Assembly: GCA_902623995.1 (NCBI GenBank)
Contig: CACNWE010000002.1
Location: 62,001-126,000, forward strand
Source of the DNA: an uncultured SAR116 cluster alpha proteobacterium
GTDB lineage: Bacteria; Pseudomonadota; Alphaproteobacteria; Puniceispirillales; Marisalimonadaceae
Length of the DNA: 64,000 nucleotides
Direction of reading: 5' to 3'
Notes under the pieces: model-generated
The model's input: the letters and a program-made list of their open reading frames with translations, nothing else
Told to the model about the DNA's origin: nothing
Databases searched by the model: none
In this document: one piece after another, positions 22,916 through 31,977 of the stretch
Layout: every line of letters starts with the position of its first letter
Numbering within the stretch: the stretch's first letter is position 1
Program-made: the position numbers and the translations under genes

Positions 22916-25093
22916 ATGTTAAAAAAATTATTTGTTCTGTTTATTTTATGTACTTTTCCAAATGCATTATTAGCTAAAAATGCATCAGAATTTTATGAAA
23001 ACGAAGATTATGATGCAGCCTACAGAGCTGCTTATGCAGACGCACTTGATGGAGACCCAGAAAGTAGTTTTATAATAGGCAAAATTTTAATTGATGGAAA
23101 AGGCTCTGCTGATGAAAACCTCAATAAAGGTATTCAATTCATAACATCAGCAGCAGAATCAGATTATTTAAAAGCTGTTATTTTTTTAGCCAAAGATTAT
23201 GAAGAAGGAAAATATGCTTCCAAAAGCTCTTCTAAATCACTTAAATACTACGAGCAATGCGAAAAACTTGGAGGCCCACGTTCTTGTAATAAAAAAGTTA
23301 CAAGTCTTAGAAAAAAATCTTTTGGTGCTATTAGTAAAAAAAGTTGTGTGAGATACAACAAAAAGGATATGGAAAATTTTTATAATATAGGACAATGCAT
23401 CGTCAGAAATTATTTAGAAGGCAATGCTTCATCTTATTTTTTAAAAGCTTTTGATAATGGCAACAAAGGAGCTTATTTATTAGCCTCTGAAAGGATGTTA
23501 AAAGAAAAAGATATTAACTTAATGCCATTGGTTAAAAGAATTCCGGAATTTAAAAGACAGGCATCTAAGTCCCAAAAAACAAAATTTATAAAACAAATAA
23601 AACGTTATGGATATGATGGAAGTTTTTGTGGAAAGCCAAAGAATAAAAGTTCTAAAAAAAATATGTTTGCGAAACCTAAAACCACTGGGGGTAATAACGC
23701 AGCTTGTGCTTTAGCAGCAGAAGCTGGGGATCCAATAGCTTTACCAATAGCGTATGAGTGGTGGAATAATGGTTCAAAAGGATTTCCAAAATCAAAGAAA
23801 TATGCACAGCAATTGATGGAAAATTTAGAAAGCAACGATGATGTTGATATAGCTAGTATTTTAAGAAAATTTGAGAATGATCCTAAAAAACATTTTAATA
23901 AAGCTATGGAATATATTAAATCTAATCCTCTAGCTTTAAAGATTGTTAGTAAGGAACTAAAGTTAGAAATTGAATTAATAGCAAATGGAGAAGCTCTTAC
24001 TTTTGCAAGCTCATTCCGAGACATTGCTGACGTTATTGAATACATAGATTGGAGAGCAGTCGATCCAAAAGTGTTAGCAAAATTTTATCATCTTTATAAA
24101 TTAGATCTTCTTGAACAAGAACATGATGGTGACTTAGATACACCAAGAGTTAAAAAAAATCTAAAAAAAATACCTTTTAAAAAGTCATTCGTAAGTAACT
24201 TGACTTCCCTTAAAAATGGAGGGGAATTGGCATATAATTATATGACTTCAGTTATTTTTGAAGATTGTAAAGCATTAGATTATGCCTTAAAAAACAATGA
24301 CGAGTTAGATATTCCAATGGACTTGATCCAAGAAGCCCAATCAACTTTAATTAACAAATGTGATCTAAATATTGCAAAAAAATCTATTAAAGAATTATTA
24401 AGAGTAGCCAAGAGAGATCTTGATTCTGTAAAAATCATTATTGAAAAAAAATTGAACAAAAAAAGACTAGACTGTAATGATTATAATGACTTTCTTCAAT
24501 TCAACAGAAATGATCCAAGTGATTTTGAAATTGATTATGATAGGAACAACGACATGTGTGTAAAATTTCCTGTTGTTTCCTATAAACTTGCAACCAAAGC
24601 TTACAAAGAAGAGCAATATGATGAAGCATATGAATATGCACTTAAAGGATGCGAGAATGAAGACCATCCATCTAAAGGATGTGATTTACTGGCAATGATG
24701 ATAATAGAAGGAAAATCATCAGCAACATCTGGTATGACTTATGATGATAAGATGATTGAAGCTATTGCATATGTTACAGAGGGTAGTGAAAAAAAAGACA
24801 TAAACAGTACAGCATTCTTACACAGTATCCTGAATCAACCTATGTTGTTTTCAAAATATTCTAATAATAAAATGGCAGATAAACTATTACCAGATTTAAA
24901 AAAATCCAAAAAACTTTCAGCTAAAATTCAGGTTCAACGGGCTTGTTTTTCTGCAGATCCAATAAAGGCATTACTCACAAATTGTAGACCTGCTTGTGCT
25001 TGGGCAAAGAAAACAAATAAGAAAAAAAATATTGATGTTGTGTCTAGATATTTGTTGCAAGATATAATTAATCAAAACGTATGTAAGCAGTAA
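22916..25093 (+). CDS. secreted Sel1/TPR-like repeat protein
   Basis: 725 aa. The signal peptide MLKKLFVLFILCTFPNALLA is followed by Sel1-like helical repeats, e.g. EDYDAAYRAAYADALDGDPE and SFIIGKILIDGKGSADENLN, and again near the C terminus (EEQYDEAYEYALKGCEN, KGCDLLAMMIIEGKSSA). About 16 cysteines, several in pairs, suggest disulfides in an oxidising compartment. It is convergent with the vWA-like/coiled-coil/protease operon. The protease has the same kind of N-terminal repeat, which suggests shared partners in the envelope. Confidence 0.75.
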   Translation: MLKKLFVLFILCTFPNALLAKNASEFYENEDYDAAYRAAYADALDGDPESSFIIGKILIDGKGSADENLNKGIQFITSAAESDYLKAVIFLAKDYEEGKYASKSSSKSLKYYEQCEKLGGPRSCNKKVTSLRKKSFGAISKKSCVRYNKKDMENFYNIGQCIVRNYLEGNASSYFLKAFDNGNKGAYLLASERMLKEKDINLMPLVKRIPEFKRQASKSQKTKFIKQIKRYGYDGSFCGKPKNKSSKKNMFAKPKTTGGNNAACALAAEAGDPIALPIAYEWWNNGSKGFPKSKKYAQQLMENLESNDDVDIASILRKFENDPKKHFNKAMEYIKSNPLALKIVSKELKLEIELIANGEALTFASSFRDIADVIEYIDWRAVDPKVLAKFYHLYKLDLLEQEHDGDLDTPRVKKNLKKIPFKKSFVSNLTSLKNGGELAYNYMTSVIFEDCKALDYALKNNDELDIPMDLIQEAQSTLINKCDLNIAKKSIKELLRVAKRDLDSVKIIIEKKLNKKRLDCNDYNDFLQFNRNDPSDFEIDYDRNNDMCVKFPVVSYKLATKAYKEEQYDEAYEYALKGCENEDHPSKGCDLLAMMIIEGKSSATSGMTYDDKMIEAIAYVTEGSEKKDINSTAFLHSILNQPMLFSKYSNNKMADKLLPDLKKSKKLSAKIQVQRACFSADPIKALLTNCRPACAWAKKTNKKKNIDVVSRYLLQDIINQNVCKQ

Positions 25094-25098
25094 GTAAA

Positions 25099-25812
25099 TT
25101 AATCAATAACTTCAGTTTGAAAATCAATTTGAAGACCTGTTTCATTTCCATTAAGTTTTAAATCATTCCAAAATTGCAATGTACTTTTGCTTCTATTTGG
25201 ATTTATAAAAGTAACATTAGGTAATGAGATTTCAGATAAATCATAGTTTTGGGTTATTTTTACAAAGTTTTTATTGAATGATTTTTTATCGTTGGGATCT
25301 ACATCATATGGTAAAAGAGAATGGAAAATATAAGTTGTTTGATTACTTAGGTTTCTTCCTCTGTAATAATTATCGAGACTTGATAGATGGTCAATGACAC
25401 TGTATTCATCACCACCTTTTGCTAACTCAGTTTGTATTATTTTGCTATATTTATTTTTAAAAATAACCATATCTTTTTTTGCAACTTGTGCGCTGCAATC
25501 AGTATCAACTAACTTGTCTAGAAAATTTTTTTTTGGACATCCCGGGACACATTGATCAATTTGAATTCTCGCATTTTCATTTGTGTGCGTAACAATTCTT
25601 ATTTTATCTCCTGCATTAAAACTTTGACTAATTTTATTTAAACCATTTATAAAAGCTCTCTTATCGTCATTATTTTGGTAACTTTGCCCAAATATGTTAA
25701 CTACTATTGGTTTGGTTTTTTCTTCTTTTAGACAATATTTTTCTGAAGCTAACGTTCCAAAGCTCATCATACTTAATATAAAAAGAATTGTAATACCTTT
25801 ATACAATTTCAT
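25099..25812 (-). CDS. secreted possible vWA-fold protein
   Basis: About 237 aa from ATG 25812 (MKLYKGITILFILSMMSFGT, a signal peptide). The mature part has the layout of a vWA-like Rossmann fold: KPIVVNIFGQSYQNNDDKRA, GDKIRIVTHTNEN, then TTYIFHSLLPYDVDP and VTFINPN. The first strand lacks the canonical MIDAS DxSxS. A CVPGCPKK cluster suggests a disulfide. The start lies inside the end of the upstream membrane-protein gene (14-bp overlap), so they are coupled. A longer in-frame start at 25905 lies in that gene and is unlikely. Confidence 0.6.
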   Translation of the reverse strand: MKLYKGITILFILSMMSFGTLASEKYCLKEEKTKPIVVNIFGQSYQNNDDKRAFINGLNKISQSFNAGDKIRIVTHTNENARIQIDQCVPGCPKKNFLDKLVDTDCSAQVAKKDMVIFKNKYSKIIQTELAKGGDEYSVIDHLSSLDNYYRGRNLSNQTTYIFHSLLPYDVDPNDKKSFNKNFVKITQNYDLSEISLPNVTFINPNRSKSTLQFWNDLKLNGNETGLQIDFQTEVID

Positions 25813-27076
25813 AACCTTCCTCTTTAAAATAATCAGGAGAAGCTTTTTTTCTACTATCATTATTAGCGTCTCTAAAAATTCTAATCTTTTCATTAAAAAC
25901 GTCATTTACCTGAGTTTTGAAATCGGAGATGAAATAATTTAGCTCATTAAGCTCATTATCTATTTCATGTAAGGTATCTTCTGCCATTTCACGATTTTGT
26001 TTAATTTTTGTATGTAGATCAGATTGCTTTTTATCGATACTAGCGATTTTATCATCAAAAGCTTTTTTTACCTTGAATAGCGCACTTCGGTCTTTATCAT
26101 AACTTCTTTGTGCTTTTTCATAATCAGGATGACTGTCATGTCTTACAAAAGATGCTACAAAACCACATACATAAACTGCAACGTTTATAAGTAAAAGAAA
26201 CATACCTTCAGGGCCTAAATTTACTTGCATTAATGTATCAAGCATACTGGGTGAGCTTACTGCTTCATTGAGACCCGGTGTGTCCGACTTTAGTAGTTTA
26301 TCTACATCAATATTAAATCCTTGATCGTTTTGATTATTTATTGAAACAAACGCTTGTCTCATTTTAGATAAATAAAATACTAAGACAACAACTAAACTAT
26401 TTAAAACACCCATAGATAAATAAGTATTTGCTTTGGAGACAGGTACTTCTTTTGATTGAGTCCTTTTAAAGGATGAACCTGTAATGTGTGCAAAGAAAAC
26501 TAACATTGCGCCCACACCAGTGGCCACAATAATCGATATTAATTGACTTGATTCAAAGAAAAGCTCAAATGCAAGACTATTCACAAAAACTTCTGCAAAG
26601 GCTAGTAAAATCATAAAAGGAACATAAAAATTTACAAACTGAGTGCTCAAGGGTCTTTGATTTACCTGAATTTTTATTGCTTGTAACGTTCTGTATGAAT
26701 CGTTTGCTTTTACTCTCACTTCTTCATATTTGCTACTACTCTCTCCAACAAGTTTTTGAATTTGTTCTCTTTCATTTTCGTGCAATTGGTCGGTTTCATC
26801 TAAAGATTTTGGCAATTGAAAATCTAGCTTTCTCAATACCTCGTTTTTTTCTTTTTCAAGTTTTGATATTTGTTTTTTTGCATCAGTTGAGAATTTTGAA
26901 TAAGCCTTAACAAGCTTATTTTTTTCTTCTAATTCAAACTTTGTCATAGATTTTGATGAAGAAGATGGGGAATTGGTTTTTCCCATTTCAGCGCCTTTTC
27001 TTTCAAGACGGTTTCTTTCTTGATCGTCTAATTTCAGCAGTCTTTCTAAAGACGATTTTGATATTGCACTTTTCAT
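25799..27076 (-). CDS. four-TM coiled-coil membrane protein
   Basis: 425 aa. An N-terminal charged coiled coil (about 45-135) is followed by four predicted TM helices near 150-172, 178-198, 218-238 and 291-311, with a loop of about 50 residues between TM3 and TM4. A second coiled coil runs from about 318 to 410 (RSYDKDRSALFKVKKAFDDK and on). Both termini are probably cytoplasmic. I do not recognise the family. It starts two bases after the protease gene stops and overlaps the vWA-like gene, so it may be the membrane hub of a complex with the secreted proteins. Confidence 0.7.
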   Translation of the reverse strand: MKSAISKSSLERLLKLDDQERNRLERKGAEMGKTNSPSSSSKSMTKFELEEKNKLVKAYSKFSTDAKKQISKLEKEKNEVLRKLDFQLPKSLDETDQLHENEREQIQKLVGESSSKYEEVRVKANDSYRTLQAIKIQVNQRPLSTQFVNFYVPFMILLAFAEVFVNSLAFELFFESSQLISIIVATGVGAMLVFFAHITGSSFKRTQSKEVPVSKANTYLSMGVLNSLVVVLVFYLSKMRQAFVSINNQNDQGFNIDVDKLLKSDTPGLNEAVSSPSMLDTLMQVNLGPEGMFLLLINVAVYVCGFVASFVRHDSHPDYEKAQRSYDKDRSALFKVKKAFDDKIASIDKKQSDLHTKIKQNREMAEDTLHEIDNELNELNYFISDFKTQVNDVFNEKIRIFRDANNDSRKKASPDYFKEEGYEIV

Positions 27077-27078
27077 AT

Positions 27079-28347
27079 CTACTTATACTTATAACAAAAA
27101 ATTCTACCAACTTCACGTTTTGCAATCAAACCAATCTCATCAGAGTCAAATTTTGTTGATCTATTCGTTGATCTGATTTTTACTATATTAGTCTCATCAA
27201 TCCATTTTTTCAACTGTACAGAAGATATCATCAAATTCATTGTGATGTTAGATATAAACACTTCATCTGCAATTTTATTACCATATGCCTTTTGAATTAA
27301 TTTTTTTACGTTATAACCACCAATTGTTTGACCCCTTATTAGACCATATTTTCCAAACACAGGTCCCCCGCTATTTCCACTTGCAATTGGAACACTCATT
27401 AAAACCCAGTTTGAATTAATTTTTTGGGTATTTATTAGCATCCCATTAGTAAGTGTAACAGAATCACTTTTTATAATTTCTGACGTAACTGGAAATCCAG
27501 CTGCATATAACGTCTCTCCAACTGTATGTTTTTTTGTATCAAATCTGGAGTAATATGGTGTCTTAGCATCCACTTTTAAAATAGCACTGTCCATCTTAAT
27601 ATTTGATCTTAATAGTTTCCCAACTCCCACCATCGAATTATAAACTATATCAATTTCTACACAATTTTTTATGACATGGTGATTTGTCAAAAAATGTCCA
27701 TTAGCAGAAATTGCAAACCCAGAACCCATACCGCTAGCAACAACATTTTTATTTATTTTAGGAAATATTTTTTTCCATGAATTCTTAACTTTCTCACTAA
27801 TAAGATAATTATCGTTTGTATCAATTTTTTCAGAATATTGATTTTCTAATGGTTCTGTTTGCTTAGGCTTTTGAAGTAATTTTTCTTTATTTTTTTGCTC
27901 AGTAATTTTTTTGTTTTTAGGTTTTTCAAATAATTTTTTTTTCTTTGTATTTTCAGCATATTTATCTTTATATTTTTTATAATTTGCACATTTAGATTTG
28001 ATATATTCAATTTTTGCAGGTTTAAAATATAGACCGCCTCTTTTATTATATTGGCTTTTTAAAAACTCAAAAGAACGGGCGTTACACATCTTAGCTGATA
28101 CTTCAAACCAATAAAAGGCTTCATCTATATCTCTACGTTTACCTTTTATAAGAAAAATTCCTAAATCTCGAGCTGCTTCACTATCACCTTTTTTTACTAA
28201 AGATTTTAACTTTTCAAACGCTAAATTTATTTTACCGTTATCATAGTCTTTTACAGCTTCTGCTCGTTTTGACTTAAATGAGTCAGAAAAAGATTGAGTG
28301 GTAATTAACAAACTCAGTATAAATAAAATATTTATTACAAATTTCAT
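27079..28347 (-). CDS. secreted trypsin-like serine protease with N-terminal Sel1-like region
   Basis: 422 aa. Signal peptide (MKFVINILFILSLLITTQSF), Sel1/TPR-like segment at about 25-120, Lys-rich linker at 120-175, then a trypsin-fold protease. The catalytic triad is H224 (FLTNHHVI), D253 (KMDSAILKV) and S326 (ASGNSGGPVF). No PDZ domain follows, unlike DegP. First gene of a three-gene operon with the coiled-coil membrane protein and the vWA-like protein, 13 bp after the integrase stop. Periplasmic or surface proteolysis is expected; the target is unknown. Confidence 0.85.
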   Translation of the reverse strand: MKFVINILFILSLLITTQSFSDSFKSKRAEAVKDYDNGKINLAFEKLKSLVKKGDSEAARDLGIFLIKGKRRDIDEAFYWFEVSAKMCNARSFEFLKSQYNKRGGLYFKPAKIEYIKSKCANYKKYKDKYAENTKKKKLFEKPKNKKITEQKNKEKLLQKPKQTEPLENQYSEKIDTNDNYLISEKVKNSWKKIFPKINKNVVASGMGSGFAISANGHFLTNHHVIKNCVEIDIVYNSMVGVGKLLRSNIKMDSAILKVDAKTPYYSRFDTKKHTVGETLYAAGFPVTSEIIKSDSVTLTNGMLINTQKINSNWVLMSVPIASGNSGGPVFGKYGLIRGQTIGGYNVKKLIQKAYGNKIADEVFISNITMNLMISSVQLKKWIDETNIVKIRSTNRSTKFDSDEIGLIAKREVGRIFCYKYK

Positions 28348-28359
28348 CTATAAATATTC

Positions 28360-29502
28360 TTAAATTTTACTCATCTCATCAAGCAAATTTTTTAAAGAAA
28401 ATCCGTATCCGTAGTTTTCACCTACAGATTGATTTGACCATCCCCCTATTTGATCAATCATTTCGCTTGGACAATTAGTTGCTCTCAACCTATCTCGCAT
28501 ACTATGTCTAAGACTATGAATAACACATCTATCCGCAGTTCTGGGTCTGAGCCATTTATTTAATGCAGCACTAGCTGAGTTCGTATAGCAATAATCTTTC
28601 ACGGTATAATGTGGAAAAGCAAACTCACCCTTTACATTCATGAGTATTTGTTTAGCAGCCCATAGTGATGATCCAACAAGTGGTATCTGTCTTTGACTAG
28701 ATTTTGTTTTAAGTCTTCTTGCAGAATTTGGTGTGATATTTAAATAAGGTATCTCTTCATCCAATTTTATATCACTAATTTTCAAACCAAGAGCTTCAGA
28801 TAATCTCATACCAGTATCTGATATAAGAGCAATTAACCATCTATTAGGGTCATTGATCTTCATGCACTCTTTTTGAATGTCTCTAATAATGTCTATTGGT
28901 ATTGGTTGACGTTTTATAGAGTCTTCAAGATCTGGTATGTAGGTCTTAGCAAAAGCATTTTTAAAACTTAATCCGTATTCTTGAATAGATAAATTTATGA
29001 TGGCTCTTACGATGGCGAATACTCTTTTCACTGTTGAAGAGACAAGTCCCCTATCTAGTAAATGATCTCTAAATTGAGCTGCATCAGTCGTTGAATAATC
29101 ATTTAAATATCTGTCCTTTAATAGGGCAATAACGTCTCTTACAGCCCTTCTAGCGGCTCTAAAAAAGATCTCACCCTTTCCTTTTCCTTTTAACTTAAAA
29201 TACGTTTGAAGAGCGTCTGAGAGCTTTGGATTTTGCGCTCTTTTTTGGGGTGTTTGATGGGTAAATTGATAAGGAAATAGGAGTATATTTTCATCTTTTA
29301 CTCGCAAGTAAAACCAATGTTGATTTAATTTGTGTAACAGATTTTAGCTTTGATAAAATGCATCTTTAATAGACTTAGTTTTCAAGCTTTGTACAATGCG
29401 ATTTTGCGAATAATGTTGGCGCACATCTTTAGGAATTTGTTTAGAGAAATAATACACACCTCTTTTTTGGAAGATATATTTACATCCTAATTTGTCTACC
29501 AT
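28360..29502 (-). pseudogene. tyrosine recombinase/integrase with in-frame stop
   Basis: Phage-type integrase of about 380 codons from ATG 29502, beginning MVDKLGCKYIFQKRGVYYFS, a start I recall from alphaproteobacterial island integrases. A single TAA at 29344-29346 interrupts it after codon 52; the frame continues normally on both sides (AFYQS-stop-NLLHKLNQHW). The catalytic part is intact: Arg in DTGMRLSEALGL, HxxR in HSLRHSMRDRLR, and a final Tyr in GGWSNQSVGENYGYG. A downstream TTG at 29307 could give a 315-aa product. Either a recent CAA-to-TAA mutation, a sequence error, or restart. Lies beside the tRNA-Gly target. Confidence 0.85.
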
Positions 29503-29579
29503 TTTGTCTACCCATCAAAAGTTAATACTTCTAAAAGGTTGAATATTTAAGGAAATCTAGGCATCCCGCCGAAGTCGAT

Positions 29580-29654
29580 TGGAGCGGGCGAAGAGATTCG
29601 AACTCTCGACATTCTCGTTGGCAACGAGATGCTCTACCACTGAGCTACGCCCGC
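29580..29654 (-). tRNA. tRNA-Gly (GCC)
   Basis: Complete cloverleaf: acceptor stem GCGGGCG/CGCCCGC, D-arm GCTCAGTGGTAGAGC, anticodon stem TCTCG/CGAGA with loop TTGCCAA (anticodon GCC) and T-arm with GTTCGAATC. T is the discriminator base and CCA is encoded. It is the integration target of the island; the integrase reads away from its 3' side. Confidence 0.97.
29586..29613. repeat. right attachment-site core (28 bp)
   Basis: Perfect copy of 11472-11499, lying inside the intact tRNA-Gly gene. Together the two copies define the element ends. Confidence 0.75.
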
Positions 29655-29718
29655 TTAATAGTGTTGAAATATAGCATTCTAATTAATAGTATCAAGGAAA
29701 AACAAAAAAAAATTTGTC

Positions 29719-30858
29719 TTACTGTTTTTTTATAAAATTATTTATATTCTCAGATATATAATTGATCTCATCTTCTTTTAAGTATGGGTGCATCGGGAGA
29801 GATAAAACATTTTTAGATAAATAATATGTCGTATTTAAACCACTTTTTGAAACTGGAAATTTATTATAAGGTTTGTGCTCATTGAGAGGTATTGGATAAT
29901 AAACAGCAGTAGGGATATTTTTTGATTTTAAATATTTTTGGAGATTGTCTCTATTAATGTTTTCTGGAAGTAAGACTGTATATTGAGCCCAACTACTTTT
30001 GAAATTTTTGTTAATTTTCGGTAATTCAATGCCTAGATTTAGAGAGTTTAAAATTTTATTATAATTATCAGCTACTACCTGCCTTCTTTTTAATTCTTCT
30101 GGAAATATTTCAAGCTTTTCTAATAAAATAGCAGCTTGAATTGTAGACATACGAGCATTCATACCTATTCTATCGTATTCATACCTTTTTTTTCCCATCC
30201 CGTGTATATGAGAAGAATTTGCTATTTCATAAATTTCTCTATTATTTGTAAAAACTGCCCCTCCGTCACCATAACATCCTAGCGGCTTTGCAGGAAAGAA
30301 AGATGTTGCAGCTACTTCAGATAAATTACCAACAATATTATCTTTATGTATTCCTCCAAAAGATTGTGCAGCATCGTCAAGGACCCATAAATTATTATTT
30401 TTTGCAAAATCATTTATTAAATCCATCTCTGCTGGTTGGCCAAACAAACCAACAGACATTATACCTTTTACATTAATACCCATATCTTTTGCAGTCTTCA
30501 GAGTGTCAGAGAGTTTGGTTGGATCTATATTGAAAGTGTCACGCTTAACATCAATAAAAATTGGAATGGCACCAACTAAAGGCATCACTTCGGCAGACGA
30601 AGCAAAAGTAAAAGCAGGAACAATCACACCCTCACCTGGTTTAATTTTTAAGCCAAGTAGAGATAATAATAATGCGTCTGTTCCACTAGAACAACACAAC
30701 ACATGCTCAGAGCCTGTAAATGAACTTAGCTTATCTTCAAGTTCCTTTACCTCTGGACCTAAAATATATTGTCCATGATCAAGAACCTGATTAATACGCT
30801 TATCTATTTTATCTCGAATTAATTTTTGTTGGGCATTAAGATCAATAAATGGAATCAT
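29719..30858 (-). CDS. DegT/DnrJ/EryC1/StrS-family sugar aminotransferase
   Basis: PLP enzyme that transaminates a keto-sugar nucleotide. 379 aa with SSGTDALLLSLLG, VIVPAFTFASSAE, the Asp motif VLDDAAQSFGG and the PLP lysine K191 in SFFPAKPLGCYGDGGAV. It overlaps the preceding Gfo/Idh dehydrogenase gene by 4 bp. This pair resembles WbpE/WbpB, which make UDP-2,3-diamino-2,3-dideoxyglucuronate derivatives; that specific route is inference. First gene right of the island. Confidence 0.88.
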   Translation of the reverse strand: MIPFIDLNAQQKLIRDKIDKRINQVLDHGQYILGPEVKELEDKLSSFTGSEHVLCCSSGTDALLLSLLGLKIKPGEGVIVPAFTFASSAEVMPLVGAIPIFIDVKRDTFNIDPTKLSDTLKTAKDMGINVKGIMSVGLFGQPAEMDLINDFAKNNNLWVLDDAAQSFGGIHKDNIVGNLSEVAATSFFPAKPLGCYGDGGAVFTNNREIYEIANSSHIHGMGKKRYEYDRIGMNARMSTIQAAILLEKLEIFPEELKRRQVVADNYNKILNSLNLGIELPKINKNFKSSWAQYTVLLPENINRDNLQKYLKSKNIPTAVYYPIPLNEHKPYNKFPVSKSGLNTTYYLSKNVLSLPMHPYLKEDEINYISENINNFIKKQ

Positions 30859-31826
30859 AAATCCACCCTATTCTCTAAAATTTTTTTGTCTATCATATCC
30901 ATAACAGTTTGAACTTTTACAGCTTCTTTATCATCTGTTAAAGGTCTTTTTCTTGAAAGTACACAATCTATAAATTCTTTTAATTCACTTTTAAGTGGCT
31001 CGTTTTCTTGAATTTTAATTTTTTCAATTGGTAAGAACTCAATCTCATTTTTAGATGTTACAAATGATGGATTATAAAGTAATTTTTCTGACCAAGTTTT
31101 TGTGTCGTCAAAAATGAGTGAGCCTTTTGTTCCAATTACAGAAAATTTATGTTCTTTGTAAGGACACATCCAATCAGAATTAATTATTGCAGTTACACCC
31201 TTTGAAAATGATAACTTAACACTAACTGCATCTGGTCCGATGTTGTTATGATGATGAATTGAATGAACATTTACTTCGATAGGCAATTCTTCTGTAATAG
31301 AAAGTATCATAGAAATATCATGGGCTGATAAATCATAAATCACAGATTCTTTACATCTAATAGAACCTAGAGCTTGACGATTTGCTCGAATGTTTTGTGT
31401 AACACCTATTTTCCCATTTTTAATAAGTTCTTTCATTTCTATAAATGCATTATGATAATTTAGTAAATGTCCTACCATTAAAACTCTATTTTTATTTGTA
31501 GCTAATTCTGAAAGTTTTTGTGCATCGGGCAATGACAAACAAAATGGTTTTTCTATAAATACATCCTTATCATTTTTTAGAGCTTCGATGGCCAAATCTT
31601 TATGTGTTATTGCGGGTGAAGCAATTACAATTGCGTTGATATTTTGATTTTCAAAAATTTTATCGAGTTCGAAAGTTGGCAACATATAGTCATAACTAAG
31701 TTCTTCTGATAAATTTGATTTTGAGTCATATATACATGCTAGATATCCCATTTGATGTAAATTTCTAGCTATATTCTTCCCCCAGTTACCACAGCCAACT
31801 AAAGCAATATTTAATTCTCTTATCAT
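30855..31826 (-). CDS. Gfo/Idh/MocA-family oxidoreductase
   Basis: 323 aa NAD(P)-dependent sugar dehydrogenase. N-terminal Rossmann motif NIALVGCGNWGKNIARNL, the EKP motif (KDVFIEKPFCLSLPDA) and a His/Asp region (YDLSAHDISMIL) typical of the family. Its stop overlaps the start of the DegT aminotransferase gene, so the product probably supplies a 3-keto sugar to that enzyme. Confidence 0.87.
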   Translation of the reverse strand: MIRELNIALVGCGNWGKNIARNLHQMGYLACIYDSKSNLSEELSYDYMLPTFELDKIFENQNINAIVIASPAITHKDLAIEALKNDKDVFIEKPFCLSLPDAQKLSELATNKNRVLMVGHLLNYHNAFIEMKELIKNGKIGVTQNIRANRQALGSIRCKESVIYDLSAHDISMILSITEELPIEVNVHSIHHHNNIGPDAVSVKLSFSKGVTAIINSDWMCPYKEHKFSVIGTKGSLIFDDTKTWSEKLLYNPSFVTSKNEIEFLPIEKIKIQENEPLKSELKEFIDCVLSRKRPLTDDKEAVKVQTVMDMIDKKILENRVDL

Positions 31827-31861
31827 TTTACAATATAATTTTCACTTTAGTTAAAATATTA

Positions 31862-31880
31862 TCTATATTTTAAATATAGA
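31862..31880. promoter_or_regulatory. 19-bp palindrome upstream of the thioredoxin-like gene
   Basis: TCTATATTT-T-AAATATAGA is a perfect inverted repeat in the divergent intergenic region between the Gfo/Idh and cnoX-like genes. Possibly an operator. In DNA this AT-rich the significance is modest. Confidence 0.3.
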
Positions 31881-31977
31881 CACTTTTGTAATTGGTCAAT
31901 TGTAGTATTTTGTAATAAAATGTTGAAATATAATTTACTCATAACCATATCAATTTCTGTGTTGAGGAGCTCGAATA

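Larger units (their letters stand above)
11466..29654. mobile_element. integrative genomic island in tRNA-Gly(GCC)
   Basis: About 18.2 kb bounded by the degenerate tRNA copy on the left and the intact tRNA-Gly on the right, which share a perfect 28-bp core. A tyrosine recombinase gene reads away from the tRNA 3' side, the standard layout for tRNA-integrated elements. The interior holds mostly unrecognised genes on both strands, a polymerase-palm protein, an ExoI-like nuclease operon, several secreted proteins and a duplicated 142-bp sequence. No capsid, portal, terminase, relaxase or conjugation genes were recognised. It is therefore a satellite-like or defence-type island rather than an evident complete prophage or ICE. 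Confidence 0.85.

Noticed and set aside
23605-24045. 146-aa minus-strand ORF inside the Sel1-like gene
   Set aside because: Opposite a strong coding frame with signal peptide and repeats; hydrophobic composition is typical of antisense shadows.
28360-29307. Intact 315-aa integrase starting at TTG 29307
   Set aside because: Would lack the N-terminal arm-binding region that is visible upstream; kept only as a possible restart product.
29308-29502. Separate small gene upstream of the integrase
   Set aside because: The frame is continuous with the integrase apart from one TAA and matches an integrase N terminus, so it is part of the same gene.
11466-29654. Complete prophage or conjugative element
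   Set aside because: No capsid, tail, portal, terminase, relaxase, coupling protein or T4SS genes were recognised among the island ORFs.
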